IMG/VR virus record: IMGVR_UViG_3300032118_000025
Coordinates: 1 to 38,184 of that record
Origin: a virus
Direction: 5' to 3' (one strand)
Length of the DNA: 38,184 nt
Below the pieces are notes generated by a model. The model was not told where the DNA came from, searched no databases, and saw only the letters and a program-made list of their open reading frames with translations. How positions within the stretch are numbered: the stretch's first letter is position 1; each line of letters starts with the position of its first letter. A program made the position numbers and the translations under genes. Shown here piece by piece: positions 8,555 to 16,722 of this stretch.

Positions 8555-8983
8555 ATGGCGGCGAATCGGCTCGAGGGCGAAGTCGAGATCACGCTCGACA
8601 AGCGGCGAATTCTAAAAATGACCATGAGGGCCCGTGCCCTGTTTAGTCAGCAGACCGGGATATCCGTTGACAAGTTTGTTCGGCTCATGGTCGCGGACCT
8701 CCAGGAAGGGAATTCTCCGCGGAATGACTACCTCGCGGCGCTTCTTTGGGCCTGCCTTGTCCACGAGGACCGGATGCTCACCCTCGAGCAGGCCGAGAAC
8801 TTGCCGACCTACGCGGTCGGGGAGAAGGATTCCGAACGGCAGTTGGTCGTTGTCAAGAAGCTGATCGATGTCTGGAACCTGCGGGAGGGATTCGACCCGA
8901 AGGAGGCCGAGAAGAAACCGGAGGCTGGCGGGACCGAAGCCCCCCCGGCCCAGATCGAGACCTTGAGGTCCCCGAATGCCTGA
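8555..8983 (+). CDS. Tail assembly chaperone, short form (G-like)
   Basis: A 142-residue acidic protein beginning MAANRLEGEVEITLDKRRIL, with an AGAGGAGA SD. It lies between the tail tube and tape measure genes, the site of the lambda G/T pair. It is the unshifted product and ends at 8983. A slippery run at 8941-8947 near the 3' end allows part of the ribosomes to continue in the -1 frame. Its role is to coat and fold the tape measure before tube polymerisation; it is absent from the virion in known phages. Confidence 0.75.
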   Translation: MAANRLEGEVEITLDKRRILKMTMRARALFSQQTGISVDKFVRLMVADLQEGNSPRNDYLAALLWACLVHEDRMLTLEQAENLPTYAVGEKDSERQLVVVKKLIDVWNLREGFDPKEAEKKPEAGGTEAPPAQIETLRSPNA

Positions 8984-9267
8984 AGCTCGCCTACGCGATC
9001 GGGCTCCGGCCGGAAGAGTTCTGGGGGCTGACGGCTCCGGAGTTCTTCCGGCTGGTCCTGGCGTGGGGGGACCGGGAGCGGCTCCGGAGACACGAGGCCG
9101 CGGTACTCGCGCTCGCGATCGGATCGGCGGTCGGAGGAGGTAAGGACGTGACCGCGAAGTCGATCTACAAGATGGTTACCGGGGAGGACCTCCCCGAGGG
9201 CGAGGCCGACGAGGCCGAGGCCACGGCGTTCTTCGCGAAGGTCGACCGCGAGCTGGAGGTCCGGTGA
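8555..9267 (+). CDS. Tail assembly chaperone, -1 frameshift form (GT-like)
   Basis: Reading 131 codons to 8947 and slipping back one base gives a fusion of about 237 residues ending at 9267. The downstream part (CLKLAYAIGLRPEEFWGLTA) has the GLxPxEFWxLTPxE signature of phage tail-assembly-chaperone families, has no good start of its own, and overlaps the upstream frame. This is the gene organisation expected for a G/GT pair. The coordinates span the whole translated region; the frame changes at 8941-8947. The stop overlaps the next GTG start. Confidence 0.75.
8941..8947 (+). other. Putative -1 slippery heptamer C CCC CCG
   Basis: In the zero frame the codons are GCC CCC CCG; slipping one base back re-pairs both Pro codons as CCC CCC. 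The heptamer has the X XXY YYZ form and lies 36 bases before the zero-frame stop at 8983, inside the frame overlap. A run of seven C spans 8940-8946. No clear downstream pseudoknot was worked out. Confidence 0.65.
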
Positions 9268-9806
9268 AGATTTACGTTACGGTCGAGGGGATCGATAGGG
9301 AGATTGCCGATCTGGCCGAGTTTGGCAAGAAGGCAAGGAAGAAACTGGTGAAGCTTGTCAAACTCTCCGCAGATTCGATCGGCGTCCAGTCGGGCATGCG
9401 CGCGCCAGTTTCCACGGGCGCTCTGCGCGAATCGATTAGTGTCAAGTTCTCTCGGAACCGCACCACGGCATTCATCCGACCTGAGAAAGCGCATGGCGTC
9501 TATCAGGAATACGGGACCGGAACGGCCGGGATGGCCCATACCTTCGTCTCGATGAAGGACACCTCGGACACGACCCCGCTCAAGCACAAGGTTCCAATGG
9601 GGTTCCCGAATGTGAGCAGGGTTGCTTCGTGGGCCCGGCGACACGGTATCAAACCCTTCCTGGTCGCGCGCGCCATTTGGCGGAGGCAGGGATTGAAGCC
9701 GCAGCCTTTCACGGAGCCGGCCGGAGTGGTGGTGGCCCCCCGGTTCGTCGCTGGGGTGGAGGAGATCCTCAAGAAACAGGCGGCCGAGTTCAACAAGAAG
9801 AAGTGA
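9264..9806 (+). CDS. HK97 gp10-like / minor tail protein
   Basis: A 180-residue protein with a GTG start that overlaps the preceding TGA and follows a GGAGGT SD. The motif APVSTGALRESISVKFSRN followed by YQEYGTGT is the hallmark of the HK97-gp10 / lambda gpZ-like connector family (P-x-x-T-G-x-L-R-x-S-I...E-x-G-T). The C-terminus, with KPQPFTEPAG and a Lys-rich end, also fits. Such proteins complete the tail end that meets the head. Its location after the chaperones rather than before the terminator is somewhat unusual. Confidence 0.75.
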   Translation: MKIYVTVEGIDREIADLAEFGKKARKKLVKLVKLSADSIGVQSGMRAPVSTGALRESISVKFSRNRTTAFIRPEKAHGVYQEYGTGTAGMAHTFVSMKDTSDTTPLKHKVPMGFPNVSRVASWARRHGIKPFLVARAIWRRQGLKPQPFTEPAGVVVAPRFVAGVEEILKKQAAEFNKKK

Positions 9807-9809
9807 CGG

Positions 9810-11660
9810 ATGGCCAATATCTTCGTCAAGATCGGCGCGGACGACGAGGCACTCGCGAAGGCGTTAAAAAGAGCGTCGAGCAAGCTCCAGAAGTTCGGGA
9901 AGGACCTGGAGCGGGTCGGCATGAAGCTGACCCAGGGGCTCACGGTCCCGATTGCCGGCGCGGCGGCGGCGGTCTTCGCGTTCTCGGAGAAGTCGAAGGC
10001 GGCGTTCGAGAAACTCGGCTCCTCGGTGAAGTCTTCCCTCGGGCGGATCGGGGACGATATCGCGAAGTCGATCAACCTCGAGGGGATCACCGAGGGGATC
10101 GCGGGGATGGTCCGGTCCGTATCCGAGGCGTTCATTTCGCTTCCGACCGGCGTGAAATCGGCCGTCGTCGCGATCGCTGCTTTCCTGGCGGTGATCGGTC
10201 CGGCGCTCCTGATCATAGGGAAGTTCTCCACGGCCATAGGCGTCTTGGTTGGGATGATGACCGGGCCAATTGGGATCGCGATCGCCATCGGTGTTGCGCT
10301 CGCTGGGGTGATCGCCTACTCGGAAGCAAATGAGAGGGCAGCGAACTCCTCCGCCAAACTGGCGGAGCAAACGAAAAATACAACCAAGCAGCTTATCGTC
10401 GAAGGCGAGGTGCGACTGGCAAATTTGCGTGCCAAATTGGGCAGTCGCAGTCTCGGAATTACCCAGCCGCTCGAAGTAGTCATGAGACTCGAGGATGAGA
10501 TCGAGGCTCAGAGGAAATTGGTTTCCTCGCTCAAAGAGCTCGAACGCACGGAGGAGGCGACCTCGAAGGCGCTCGCGAAGCACGCCGACATCCTGGCGGA
10601 CTTCACGGCCAGTACGACGGCCTACGGGGAGACCACGGATAACCTCACGGCGAAGCTCCACAGTCTCAAGAACATCTACGTCGAGTGGCTCAAGGTCGGG
10701 CTCAAGCCCGCCGACGAGTTCATGAAGAACTTGCGCGACGACATCGAGGCCACGACCGACGCGCTCGAGAAGCAGACCGATGCGACGAAGCGGCTGGAGG
10801 TCTACCAGACCGCCGCCACCGCGGGCCGAACCTACGAGATCCAGGGTGGCGGGGTGAACCCGATTGCGGCCTCGCGGGATGCCATGATGGGGCGGTACAA
10901 CCAGATGGCCTCGGACAACCTCAAGCTCGGGATCGAGGCTCCGACCGCCGCAATGAGGGCGCTCCGCGTGAGCATCGAGGAGCTCCAGGATCCATGGTCG
11001 GAGTTCGTCGGCCTCGTGGCCGCCTCGGCCCCGGTCTGGCAGCAGCTCGGGCAGGCAATGCACTCGGTCGTTCAGGCATTCACGCAGGGGGTCGGAGACG
11101 CGATTGCCCAGGTCCTCGTCTATGGGCAAAGCCTCGGGAAGATGATGCAGGACTTGATGAAGCGGATCGCGGCGATGATCATTTCGACCCTGGTACAGAT
11201 CGCGATCCAGTGGGTGATCTCCTCACTCCTCGGGGTGGGCATGATCGTCACGCAGACCGTCGCTGCGGTGAAAGCCTACGCGATCCAGACCTGGGCGGGT
11301 GCGTTCGCTGCGACCGCCGCCATCCCGATCGTCGGGCCTGCTGCTGCGTTTGGGGTCGCCGGAACGGCCCTCGCGACCATGCTCGCGGGCGTCCCGGCCG
11401 CTGGGGCTGCGGGCATGGCTGCTGGCGCTTCTGGCATGGTCGCGGCCGAGGGCGGTATTTTCACGACGCCGGGGATCACGCGGATCGCCGAGCGCGGGAG
11501 GCCGGAGCTGGTCCTGAACGAGCAGAACATCCGGCGGTTCTTCCCGGGCATGCTCGGCGGGGGCCGGCCGGTTGTAGTCCATAGCCATGTCATTCTCGAC
11601 GGCAGGGAAATCGGTAAGGCATCGGTAAAGTATATTCCCGATGTGATCAGAGGACTCTGA
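9810..11660 (+). CDS. Tail tape measure protein
   Basis: A 616-residue protein that sets tail length and helps DNA entry. The N-terminus (MANIFVKIGADDEALAKALK) and long helical stretches are typical. Residues about 117-170 form hydrophobic Gly/Ala/Ile-rich segments. Helical Ala/Gly-rich sequence follows at about 450-540, then FTTPGITRIAERGRPELVLNE, a common C-terminal element of tape measures. It follows the chaperone pair as expected. By the usual proportionality of tape length to tail length this would be a short siphovirus tail (inference). The stop overlaps the next ATG by 1 base (TGATG). Confidence 0.9.
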   Translation: MANIFVKIGADDEALAKALKRASSKLQKFGKDLERVGMKLTQGLTVPIAGAAAAVFAFSEKSKAAFEKLGSSVKSSLGRIGDDIAKSINLEGITEGIAGMVRSVSEAFISLPTGVKSAVVAIAAFLAVIGPALLIIGKFSTAIGVLVGMMTGPIGIAIAIGVALAGVIAYSEANERAANSSAKLAEQTKNTTKQLIVEGEVRLANLRAKLGSRSLGITQPLEVVMRLEDEIEAQRKLVSSLKELERTEEATSKALAKHADILADFTASTTAYGETTDNLTAKLHSLKNIYVEWLKVGLKPADEFMKNLRDDIEATTDALEKQTDATKRLEVYQTAATAGRTYEIQGGGVNPIAASRDAMMGRYNQMASDNLKLGIEAPTAAMRALRVSIEELQDPWSEFVGLVAASAPVWQQLGQAMHSVVQAFTQGVGDAIAQVLVYGQSLGKMMQDLMKRIAAMIISTLVQIAIQWVISSLLGVGMIVTQTVAAVKAYAIQTWAGAFAATAAIPIVGPAAAFGVAGTALATMLAGVPAAGAAGMAAGASGMVAAEGGIFTTPGITRIAERGRPELVLNEQNIRRFFPGMLGGGRPVVVHSHVILDGREIGKASVKYIPDVIRGL

Positions 11661-13651
11661 TGGCAAACAAGTTTAATCACTCTAACTTCGCACTCGGGAC
11701 CGTATCCGGAACCTTTACCGCGGGACAGACCGCCCTCGATCTGACTGCGGGTCACGGCAACCGGTTCCCGACCGCGCCATTCAGGGTTACTTTATGGAAC
11801 GCCACCGATTACACGAATCCCTCGGATGCATTCTGGGCAGGCGAGGCCGAGATCATTGAATGCGGAGGGAAGACGGCCTCGTCGTTGACTTCATTGACCC
11901 GCGGCCGAGAGGGCACCTCCGCGATCGCAAGCGTGACCGCGAAAACGTACCGGGTTATCTGTTCAATAACGAATAACGACATAGAGAACTACAATTATCT
12001 TTATAACGTAAAGGACTTCGGAGCCACCGGCGACGGCGTCACCGTTGACACCGCTGCGATCCAGGCTGCAATCGATGCCGCGGAGGCTGCCGGAGGGGGG
12101 ATCGTTTACTTCCCGATCGGGATCTACGTGGTGGGGGCCCTTACGGTCACGGTCTCCGGAATTACTCTCAAGGGGGCCTCCTCAAAGAGCACGGTTCTTT
12201 ATAGGACCGAAGGAACCGTGGGGACCTACACCATTACGGTGAACCTATCCGGGAGCACGAAGCCTTTCTCTTTCAACATGGAAGGGTTCAAGCTACGAGG
12301 GAATGAAACGACTCGATCCTTCCATGGCATCTATCTCAACATGGTCTGGGCCGGGCGCCTAGATGATCTTTATTTCACAGGATTTGATAAGCTACTAACG
12401 GGATACGACGCCTATTTCCTTGATGTCTCCAGCATCTTCATGGAGTTCTACAATGAAGGGATCCAGGGAGCCGAGATCGGGCACCCGTGGAATTCGAGCA
12501 CCTTCAAGGATATCTGGGCTTTCGAGGGAAATGCCGACGGGACCTCCATCCCGTTAGATACCTCGAACATGAACAGCAACACGTTCATTGCCCTTTGTTC
12601 AAGTCAGTCACCCGCGAACAAGATCGATTGCTTCAAGCTACTTGGCAATCGAGGCAACACGTATATCTCCTGCCGTTGGGAGTCTATCTACTCGAACAAC
12701 GACTGGCTCCGTGTGGGAAGCAACAACCGTTTCCTGGGGTGTCTTTGGACTACCGCCTGCGCAGTCGCGGCCGGGAAGTTCGCCATCAAGGTTGAAGGAG
12801 ACAACAACTACTTCCGCGATGTGCAAACCAGCTTCTTCGGAAACCTAATTAAGCTCGACAAGAACACCATGGGAAATGAGGTGTGGTTTGACAATTCCAA
12901 TTGTCAATCGCACTACTCGAACGTGGACCATGGCGCCGGGAACGTCCTCCACTACGGCCCCTTCGATCATATCTCCTGCAACAAATTTACCTGGACCGAG
13001 GGGAATAGTTACATCACCGGAACCAGCAAGGTCACAAACCTTTTCACCCATCCTATGTCATTCGCGGATGTGACCCTCGATGGTTTGGTCAAGGCCCTCT
13101 CCGCTGATGATGGACCAAGGGGATTCGGATGTGTCTACAAGTTCGACACCCCCACGGGGAACCGAAGGTTCTACCAGTCATACGGGACCTTTGATACTTA
13201 CTATGCACACACTTTCTCCGTATGGGTGAAAGCGGTTGACTCTGGAGTATCCCACGAGGAGGAGGTTCAACTCCTGGGCGATGAACTCACCGGGGATTGG
13301 ACCACGTACCTGATTCGGGACGACTGCTGGACCAGGCTGGTCTATTACCAGTGTTACAATGAGGACTCGACGCAGCGATTTGCCGGGATCAAGATTGGGG
13401 CAAGTTCCAACGGAATCCTTTGCTACGGTCCCCAGGTAGTCTACTCGGGCGGCGGGGATGGGACATACTTCCCGAAGTGGTACCCAGGAGCTTATACGGA
13501 GCAGTGGATTGCAGCCCCTGCAGGAGGGACATGGGAAGTGATGGATAAAGTATATAATTCTGCTCCTGCTGCTGGAGGATATATTGGATGGGTGTGCACG
13601 GTGGCCGGTACCCCAGGAACCTGGAAGACCTTTGGAGCGATTACGGCTTGA
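11660..13651 (+). CDS. Tail spike/fibre with pectate-lyase-like beta-helix
   Basis: A 663-residue receptor-binding candidate. After a roughly 115-residue N-terminal virion-anchoring segment comes NVKDFGATGDGVTVDTAAIQ, the classic entry to the pectate-lyase-3 / right-handed beta-helix fold of polysaccharide-cleaving tail spikes. Further rungs with G-x-T-L-K-G and N-x-F patterns continue to about residue 440. The C-terminal part (about 465-640) looks like a carbohydrate-binding beta-sandwich, and the end GWVCTVAGTPGTWKTFGAI is common at the tips of spikes. The start overlaps the tape measure stop. Location before the hub gene, rather than at the end of the tail module, is unusual. The substrate is unknown. 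Confidence 0.85.
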   Translation: MANKFNHSNFALGTVSGTFTAGQTALDLTAGHGNRFPTAPFRVTLWNATDYTNPSDAFWAGEAEIIECGGKTASSLTSLTRGREGTSAIASVTAKTYRVICSITNNDIENYNYLYNVKDFGATGDGVTVDTAAIQAAIDAAEAAGGGIVYFPIGIYVVGALTVTVSGITLKGASSKSTVLYRTEGTVGTYTITVNLSGSTKPFSFNMEGFKLRGNETTRSFHGIYLNMVWAGRLDDLYFTGFDKLLTGYDAYFLDVSSIFMEFYNEGIQGAEIGHPWNSSTFKDIWAFEGNADGTSIPLDTSNMNSNTFIALCSSQSPANKIDCFKLLGNRGNTYISCRWESIYSNNDWLRVGSNNRFLGCLWTTACAVAAGKFAIKVEGDNNYFRDVQTSFFGNLIKLDKNTMGNEVWFDNSNCQSHYSNVDHGAGNVLHYGPFDHISCNKFTWTEGNSYITGTSKVTNLFTHPMSFADVTLDGLVKALSADDGPRGFGCVYKFDTPTGNRRFYQSYGTFDTYYAHTFSVWVKAVDSGVSHEEEVQLLGDELTGDWTTYLIRDDCWTRLVYYQCYNEDSTQRFAGIKIGASSNGILCYGPQVVYSGGGDGTYFPKWYPGAYTEQWIAAPAGGTWEVMDKVYNSAPAAGGYIGWVCTVAGTPGTWKTFGAITA

Positions 13652-13660
13652 GGTGAAGAG

Positions 13661-15154
13661 ATGATTCTCGGGTCTTCTGCTATAGGTGAAACCCCTCTTG
13701 CCAGTTCTCTTGATTTAAGTCTTCTCGCTTACTCGGATTCCTATTTAGTCATTCTGATTTCAGATGCGGAAGTTACGAGTATTGTAAATCTTGATTCGAT
13801 CAATTTGGGCATTTCGGTAAACAACGCGAGGAAACTTTCGTTCACGATAATAGATAGCGGGCAGCTCGGCATGGTCAATCCATTCCCAGGGTATGCGAAC
13901 GTAGGGAATCATCACTACCTCGGGGAGTCGGTCGTGCTCCTCTGGAACGGGACCAGGATATTCAGCGGAACGATAAACAACATCGAGGAGCAATTACCAG
14001 CGAAGGGCGATTTCCCTCTGATCCTGAACATCGATTGCCTGGACGACTCCAAACTGTTCGACAGGATACTCGTGAATGCTACGTACTTGAACGCGACAAT
14101 CGAAGAGATCCTGATAGATATAATCTACAATAAAGAGATAATCCTGGATCATTTCTTCCGCGCGGGAAGTACGATCAACGAACTCGAATTTATCACCATC
14201 GGGGGAATCGCATATTTTCTCATTGATGAGATCGCTTTTGAATACATAACAATCAAGCAATGCATAGACGAATTATGCAACCGAGCCGGATTGCTCTGGA
14301 GAATGGATCCATACAAGTCCCTTCAGGTATTTTCCACGTACACCGAAAGGACACCATTCGATATCGGTGATTCTGATCAAGAGAATTACAAAAATCTGAA
14401 ATGCAACAGATCGCTTGATAGATACAGGAATGTTCAATGGGTCAGGGCGGGAAGAGATACCGGTGGGAATGTAGTAAAATCTTTCGTTGGGGATGGAATA
14501 AAAAGAACGTTCGTCCTTGACAGTAAAGTGTCGAGCATTGTATCTATCAAGAAAAACACTGTAACTCAAACCGTAGGAAGAAGAGGATATAACGACGAGG
14601 AGATAAGATACAGCAGTCCGGGAGTGCCGATTCCGGGTTGGTATCAATGGTTCTATGACGACGACGAAGATACGATTACTCAAAATCAAACAATCGACGA
14701 GGTAAATAACCCGAAGCTTCTCGTTACGGATACACTCGAGGTAACATACAAACCATACTATGACGTGCTCGTTTCAAACAGGAACGAGGACTCTATCAAG
14801 TACATGATGCAGCTCTATACCCCAGGCTGCGGGGTGTACGAGAATTCGTTCGAAGATAGCGGACTTGACTCGGAAGCACTCGCGGCCGAGGAGGCCCAGA
14901 ACCTTTTAGATCAATACGGAACGGAGTCGATCAATATTGAATTCGAGATTGATCAGTATGGTTTACTTCCCGGTCAGAAACTCCGGATATATATCCTGAA
15001 GTTAAACGTAAGTGGGTGGTTTATGGTAACGGATGTCAGAATTTCATTCCCAAGGAATAACTACATGAGATGTGGGGTTGTAGCTACGAATCAATTGGTA
15101 TTCGAGGGCTGGGCAAATTGGTGGAAGAAAGCCGACGCCTTTAAGAGCTATTAA
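13661..15154 (+). CDS. Tail hub / baseplate protein (Tal or gp27-like)
   Basis: A 497-residue protein with a hub-like layout: an N-terminal beta domain (ISVNNARKLSFTIIDSG, then GESVVLLWNGTRIFSGTINN), a second domain beginning LNIDCLDDSKLFD, a helical TIKQCIDELCNRAGLLWRMD segment with the catalytic-free hub fold pattern, and a late QKLRIYILKLNVSGWFMVTD strand pair. Hubs close the tail tube and hold the spikes. The DNA is far more AT-rich than the rest of the structural module: the 60 bases from 14101 contain 21 G or C. It ends the plus-strand tail operon and has GAGGTG as SD. Confidence 0.72.
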   Translation: MILGSSAIGETPLASSLDLSLLAYSDSYLVILISDAEVTSIVNLDSINLGISVNNARKLSFTIIDSGQLGMVNPFPGYANVGNHHYLGESVVLLWNGTRIFSGTINNIEEQLPAKGDFPLILNIDCLDDSKLFDRILVNATYLNATIEEILIDIIYNKEIILDHFFRAGSTINELEFITIGGIAYFLIDEIAFEYITIKQCIDELCNRAGLLWRMDPYKSLQVFSTYTERTPFDIGDSDQENYKNLKCNRSLDRYRNVQWVRAGRDTGGNVVKSFVGDGIKRTFVLDSKVSSIVSIKKNTVTQTVGRRGYNDEEIRYSSPGVPIPGWYQWFYDDDEDTITQNQTIDEVNNPKLLVTDTLEVTYKPYYDVLVSNRNEDSIKYMMQLYTPGCGVYENSFEDSGLDSEALAAEEAQNLLDQYGTESINIEFEIDQYGLLPGQKLRIYILKLNVSGWFMVTDVRISFPRNNYMRCGVVATNQLVFEGWANWWKKADAFKSY

Positions 15155-15253
15155 ACGCCAGGATCGCCCCCGCCTTCCCTTTGGAATCGACTTCGAACAA
15201 TTCACCCTACCCCATACGACGGTCCTGGCCTTTATAGGTTATAGAAGTGGAAT
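15155..15253. other. Convergent intergenic gap
   Basis: This gap separates the tail operon from the minus-strand pair. An 8-base inverted repeat (ACCCCATA near 15208 and TATGGGGT near 15255) flanks it, but I see no proper terminator with a T-run on either strand. Confidence 0.3.
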
Positions 15254-15457
15254 TTATGGGGTCCTGAGTTTTACTTTTTCGATGATCACCTCTCCGGCGA
15301 TGTCTCCGACTTGCGAAACGGTTTCCGATTCGATTACCTTCAGCACTTTCCCGTCTGCATCCTTCTCGATCGTGACGGTCTTCGAGACCGTCGTTGTCGA
15401 AATGCTGATACACCCGAAAAGGGATAGCAGCATGGCGATCAGCGCGATCCTTCTCAT
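15254..15457 (-). CDS. Small lipoprotein
   Basis: A 67-residue protein read on the minus strand. The start at 15457 was chosen because AGAAGGAGGTC lies just upstream and the product then begins with a perfect lipoprotein signal: MRRIALIAMLLSLFGC, lipobox LFGC with Cys16. The mature part is Thr/Val/Lys-rich (STTTVSKTVTIEKDADGK). It is downstream of the HIRAN gene on the same strand and probably shares its transcript. Roles known for such small phage lipoproteins include superinfection exclusion and outer-membrane spanins; nothing in the sequence decides between them. Confidence 0.75.
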   Translation of the reverse strand: MRRIALIAMLLSLFGCISISTTTVSKTVTIEKDADGKVLKVIESETVSQVGDIAGEVIIEKVKLRTP

Positions 15458-15558
15458 TTTGACCTCCTTCTGACGATTCCTGCCTTCCAGGATTGGCATC
15501 CTCGATCGATCCGTAAGGGCCGGAGCCTACGAGGACCCGGCCAGCGCTTCCCTGAAGG

Positions 15559-16017
15559 CTAAGGATCAAGCCGGACACCGAATGATCCCCGGTCCTCCTT
15601 CCCGCGATTCCACCCACCGACGATCCGCGCTCCGTGCTTCTCGCGGCCTCGGCCGGCGCTGCGGTAGGCGGCCGCCTGCTCTCGCGGGAGGAAGCCGACG
15701 ATCTTTCCGTTGACCTGGACGGCGACGGCGTTTTGATCGTGCGGGTTATCGTCCTGGGGGACCAACTCGGCGTTGACCGAGAGATCGACGCCGTCCTCGG
15801 TCCGACCTCCGGAGATCTCCTCCAGCTCGCGCTGGTAGTGCGACTCGCCTACGACGTCGAGCCAGATCCGAGTGCGCCTGGCGGTTGTCTTCTGGACCGG
15901 CATTACGCTTTCTCTGGTGACCTTACCCTGGAGTTTGGCGATACAGAATCCGAATCCGGCTCCTACGACGAAACCCACGACGACGAGGAAAACCGACTGG
16001 CCGATTGATTCGTCCAT
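15559..16017 (-). CDS. Membrane-anchored HIRAN-domain protein
   Basis: A 152-residue protein. The start at 16017 was chosen for the GAAAGGGG SD; the frame is open further upstream without a signal. Residues 8-28 form one transmembrane helix (VFLVVVGFVVGAGFGFCIA). Residues about 51-152 are a HIRAN domain: LDVVGESHYQRELEEI, then VNAELVPQDDNPHDQNAVAV, VNGKIVGFLPREQAAAY and RIVGGWNRG...SFGVRLD. HIRAN domains bind DNA 3' ends in HLTF-type remodelers and occur alone in many phages. A membrane anchor is unusual. It is transcribed away from the RHH regulator at 16138. Confidence 0.83.
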   Translation of the reverse strand: MDESIGQSVFLVVVGFVVGAGFGFCIAKLQGKVTRESVMPVQKTTARRTRIWLDVVGESHYQRELEEISGGRTEDGVDLSVNAELVPQDDNPHDQNAVAVQVNGKIVGFLPREQAAAYRSAGRGREKHGARIVGGWNRGKEDRGSFGVRLDP

Positions 16018-16099
16018 CTGGATCCCCTTTCTTTGGCGACCACGGACCGCCTTACCGGGCCGAGGTTTCCGGCCGCAAAAAAAATCTTGAAATTTTCTC

Positions 16100-16129
16100 T
16101 TGACGAAGCGAACGTAACAATTGTATCCT
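16100..16129 (+). promoter_or_regulatory. Sigma70-type promoter of the RHH gene
   Basis: TTGACG (16100-16105), an 18-base spacer and TATCCT (16124-16129). Transcription would start near 16136, only about 2 bases before the ATG at 16138, and there is no SD before that ATG, so the message may be leaderless. Confidence 0.6.
16117..16124. promoter_or_regulatory. Candidate operator palindrome ACAATTGT
   Basis: A perfect 8-base palindrome sits in the promoter spacer and touches the -10 box. A dimeric ribbon-helix-helix protein bound here would block the promoter, so autorepression is plausible. One site only; inference. Confidence 0.35.
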
Positions 16130-16137
16130 ATCACGCC

Positions 16138-16320
16138 ATGGAAGCAAAGAAGAAGATCCTGCGGCAGGTCCTGCTCCCGGTGAAACTCCAGCAGAGCTTC
16201 TCCGGCAAGTGCAAGACCGAGGGGCTCACCCAGCCACAGGTGATCGAGGGGCTGGTAGAAGGATGGACATCGGGGAGGATCCGGCTACCCGTTTCGGTGT
16301 CTCCCAAAAAGACGACCTGA
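16138..16320 (+). CDS. Ribbon-helix-helix DNA-binding protein
   Basis: A 60-residue protein starting MEAKKKILRQVLLPVKLQQS. A beta strand (about 7-13), helix (15-29) and second helix (32-46, TQPQVIEGLVEGW) fit the Arc/CopG-type RHH fold, which binds DNA as a dimer by a two-stranded sheet. I chose ATG 16138 because it starts right after the promoter and just before the strand; the frame is open upstream from 16033. It faces the HIRAN/lipoprotein pair across a shared control region, so it is the best candidate for the phage's switch regulator. Confidence 0.72.
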   Translation: MEAKKKILRQVLLPVKLQQSFSGKCKTEGLTQPQVIEGLVEGWTSGRIRLPVSVSPKKTT

Positions 16321-16722
16321 TTTTTCGCGAGGGAGAGCGTCGGGGTCCGTTCGTCGGCGTCGTCAAAAGGTGGTGAGAAAAATGGGGATAGTACCTGAGC
16401 TGGAAGGGGTTTTCTCTTCGACCGAATCCTTACCAGTTAGGGTAGGATTCGGGTCGGTTTCGCGGTTCTCCTCGAGGAACCGCTACACGAACTCCGGGTA
16501 CCCGAAGTCGGTAGAAATTATTGGCATCGGTGTCCTTCTGGGGGCGAGGATCACCGACGAGATAAACGGGGATCTGGACTATTGCGGGCAATGGCCGACG
16601 GAAAGTTTGACGGTTTCGCCGCGGGGGCGGCTCTTCAAGCCCTCTCTAAATCGGTTGGCCAAATACCACCAAATTCTCACTCATACCCGAGCCGCCCCCG
16701 CACTTTTTTGAGGAGAGCAGGA
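16321..16722 (+). other. About 400 bases without a convincing gene, with three dyads
   Basis: A frame is open from ATG 16382 to 16711 (about 109 codons), but it has no clear SD, no recognisable domain and odd composition, so I do not call it a gene. The stretch does hold three successive inverted repeats at 16419-16508 (separate entry), which suggest an RNA or protein-binding function. Confidence 0.4.
16419..16508 (+). ncRNA. Three consecutive stem-loops (candidate structured RNA)
   Basis: Stem 1, 16419-16456: 15 pairs with two single-base bulges and a 6-base loop AGTTAG. Stem 2, 16462-16483: GCGGTTC with GAACCGC, extended by one pair past a bulge. Stem 3, 16491-16508: centred on the palindrome CGGGTACCCG. 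The spacing is 5-8 bases. No T-run follows, so they are not simple terminators. Confidence 0.35.

Larger units (their letters stand above)
16018..16137. promoter_or_regulatory. Divergent control region
   Basis: A 120-base region, AT-rich in its right half, separates the minus-strand HIRAN gene from the plus-strand RHH gene. It includes an A-run at 16077-16084, the plus-strand promoter at 16100-16129 and an 8-base palindrome within that promoter. A leftward promoter must also lie here, but I could only find a weak candidate (TTGTTA with GAAAAT). Confidence 0.5.

Noticed and set aside
16382-16711. Possible CDS of about 109 codons
   Set aside because: No good SD, no recognisable pattern, and strong dyads in the DNA. 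Kept only as a note.
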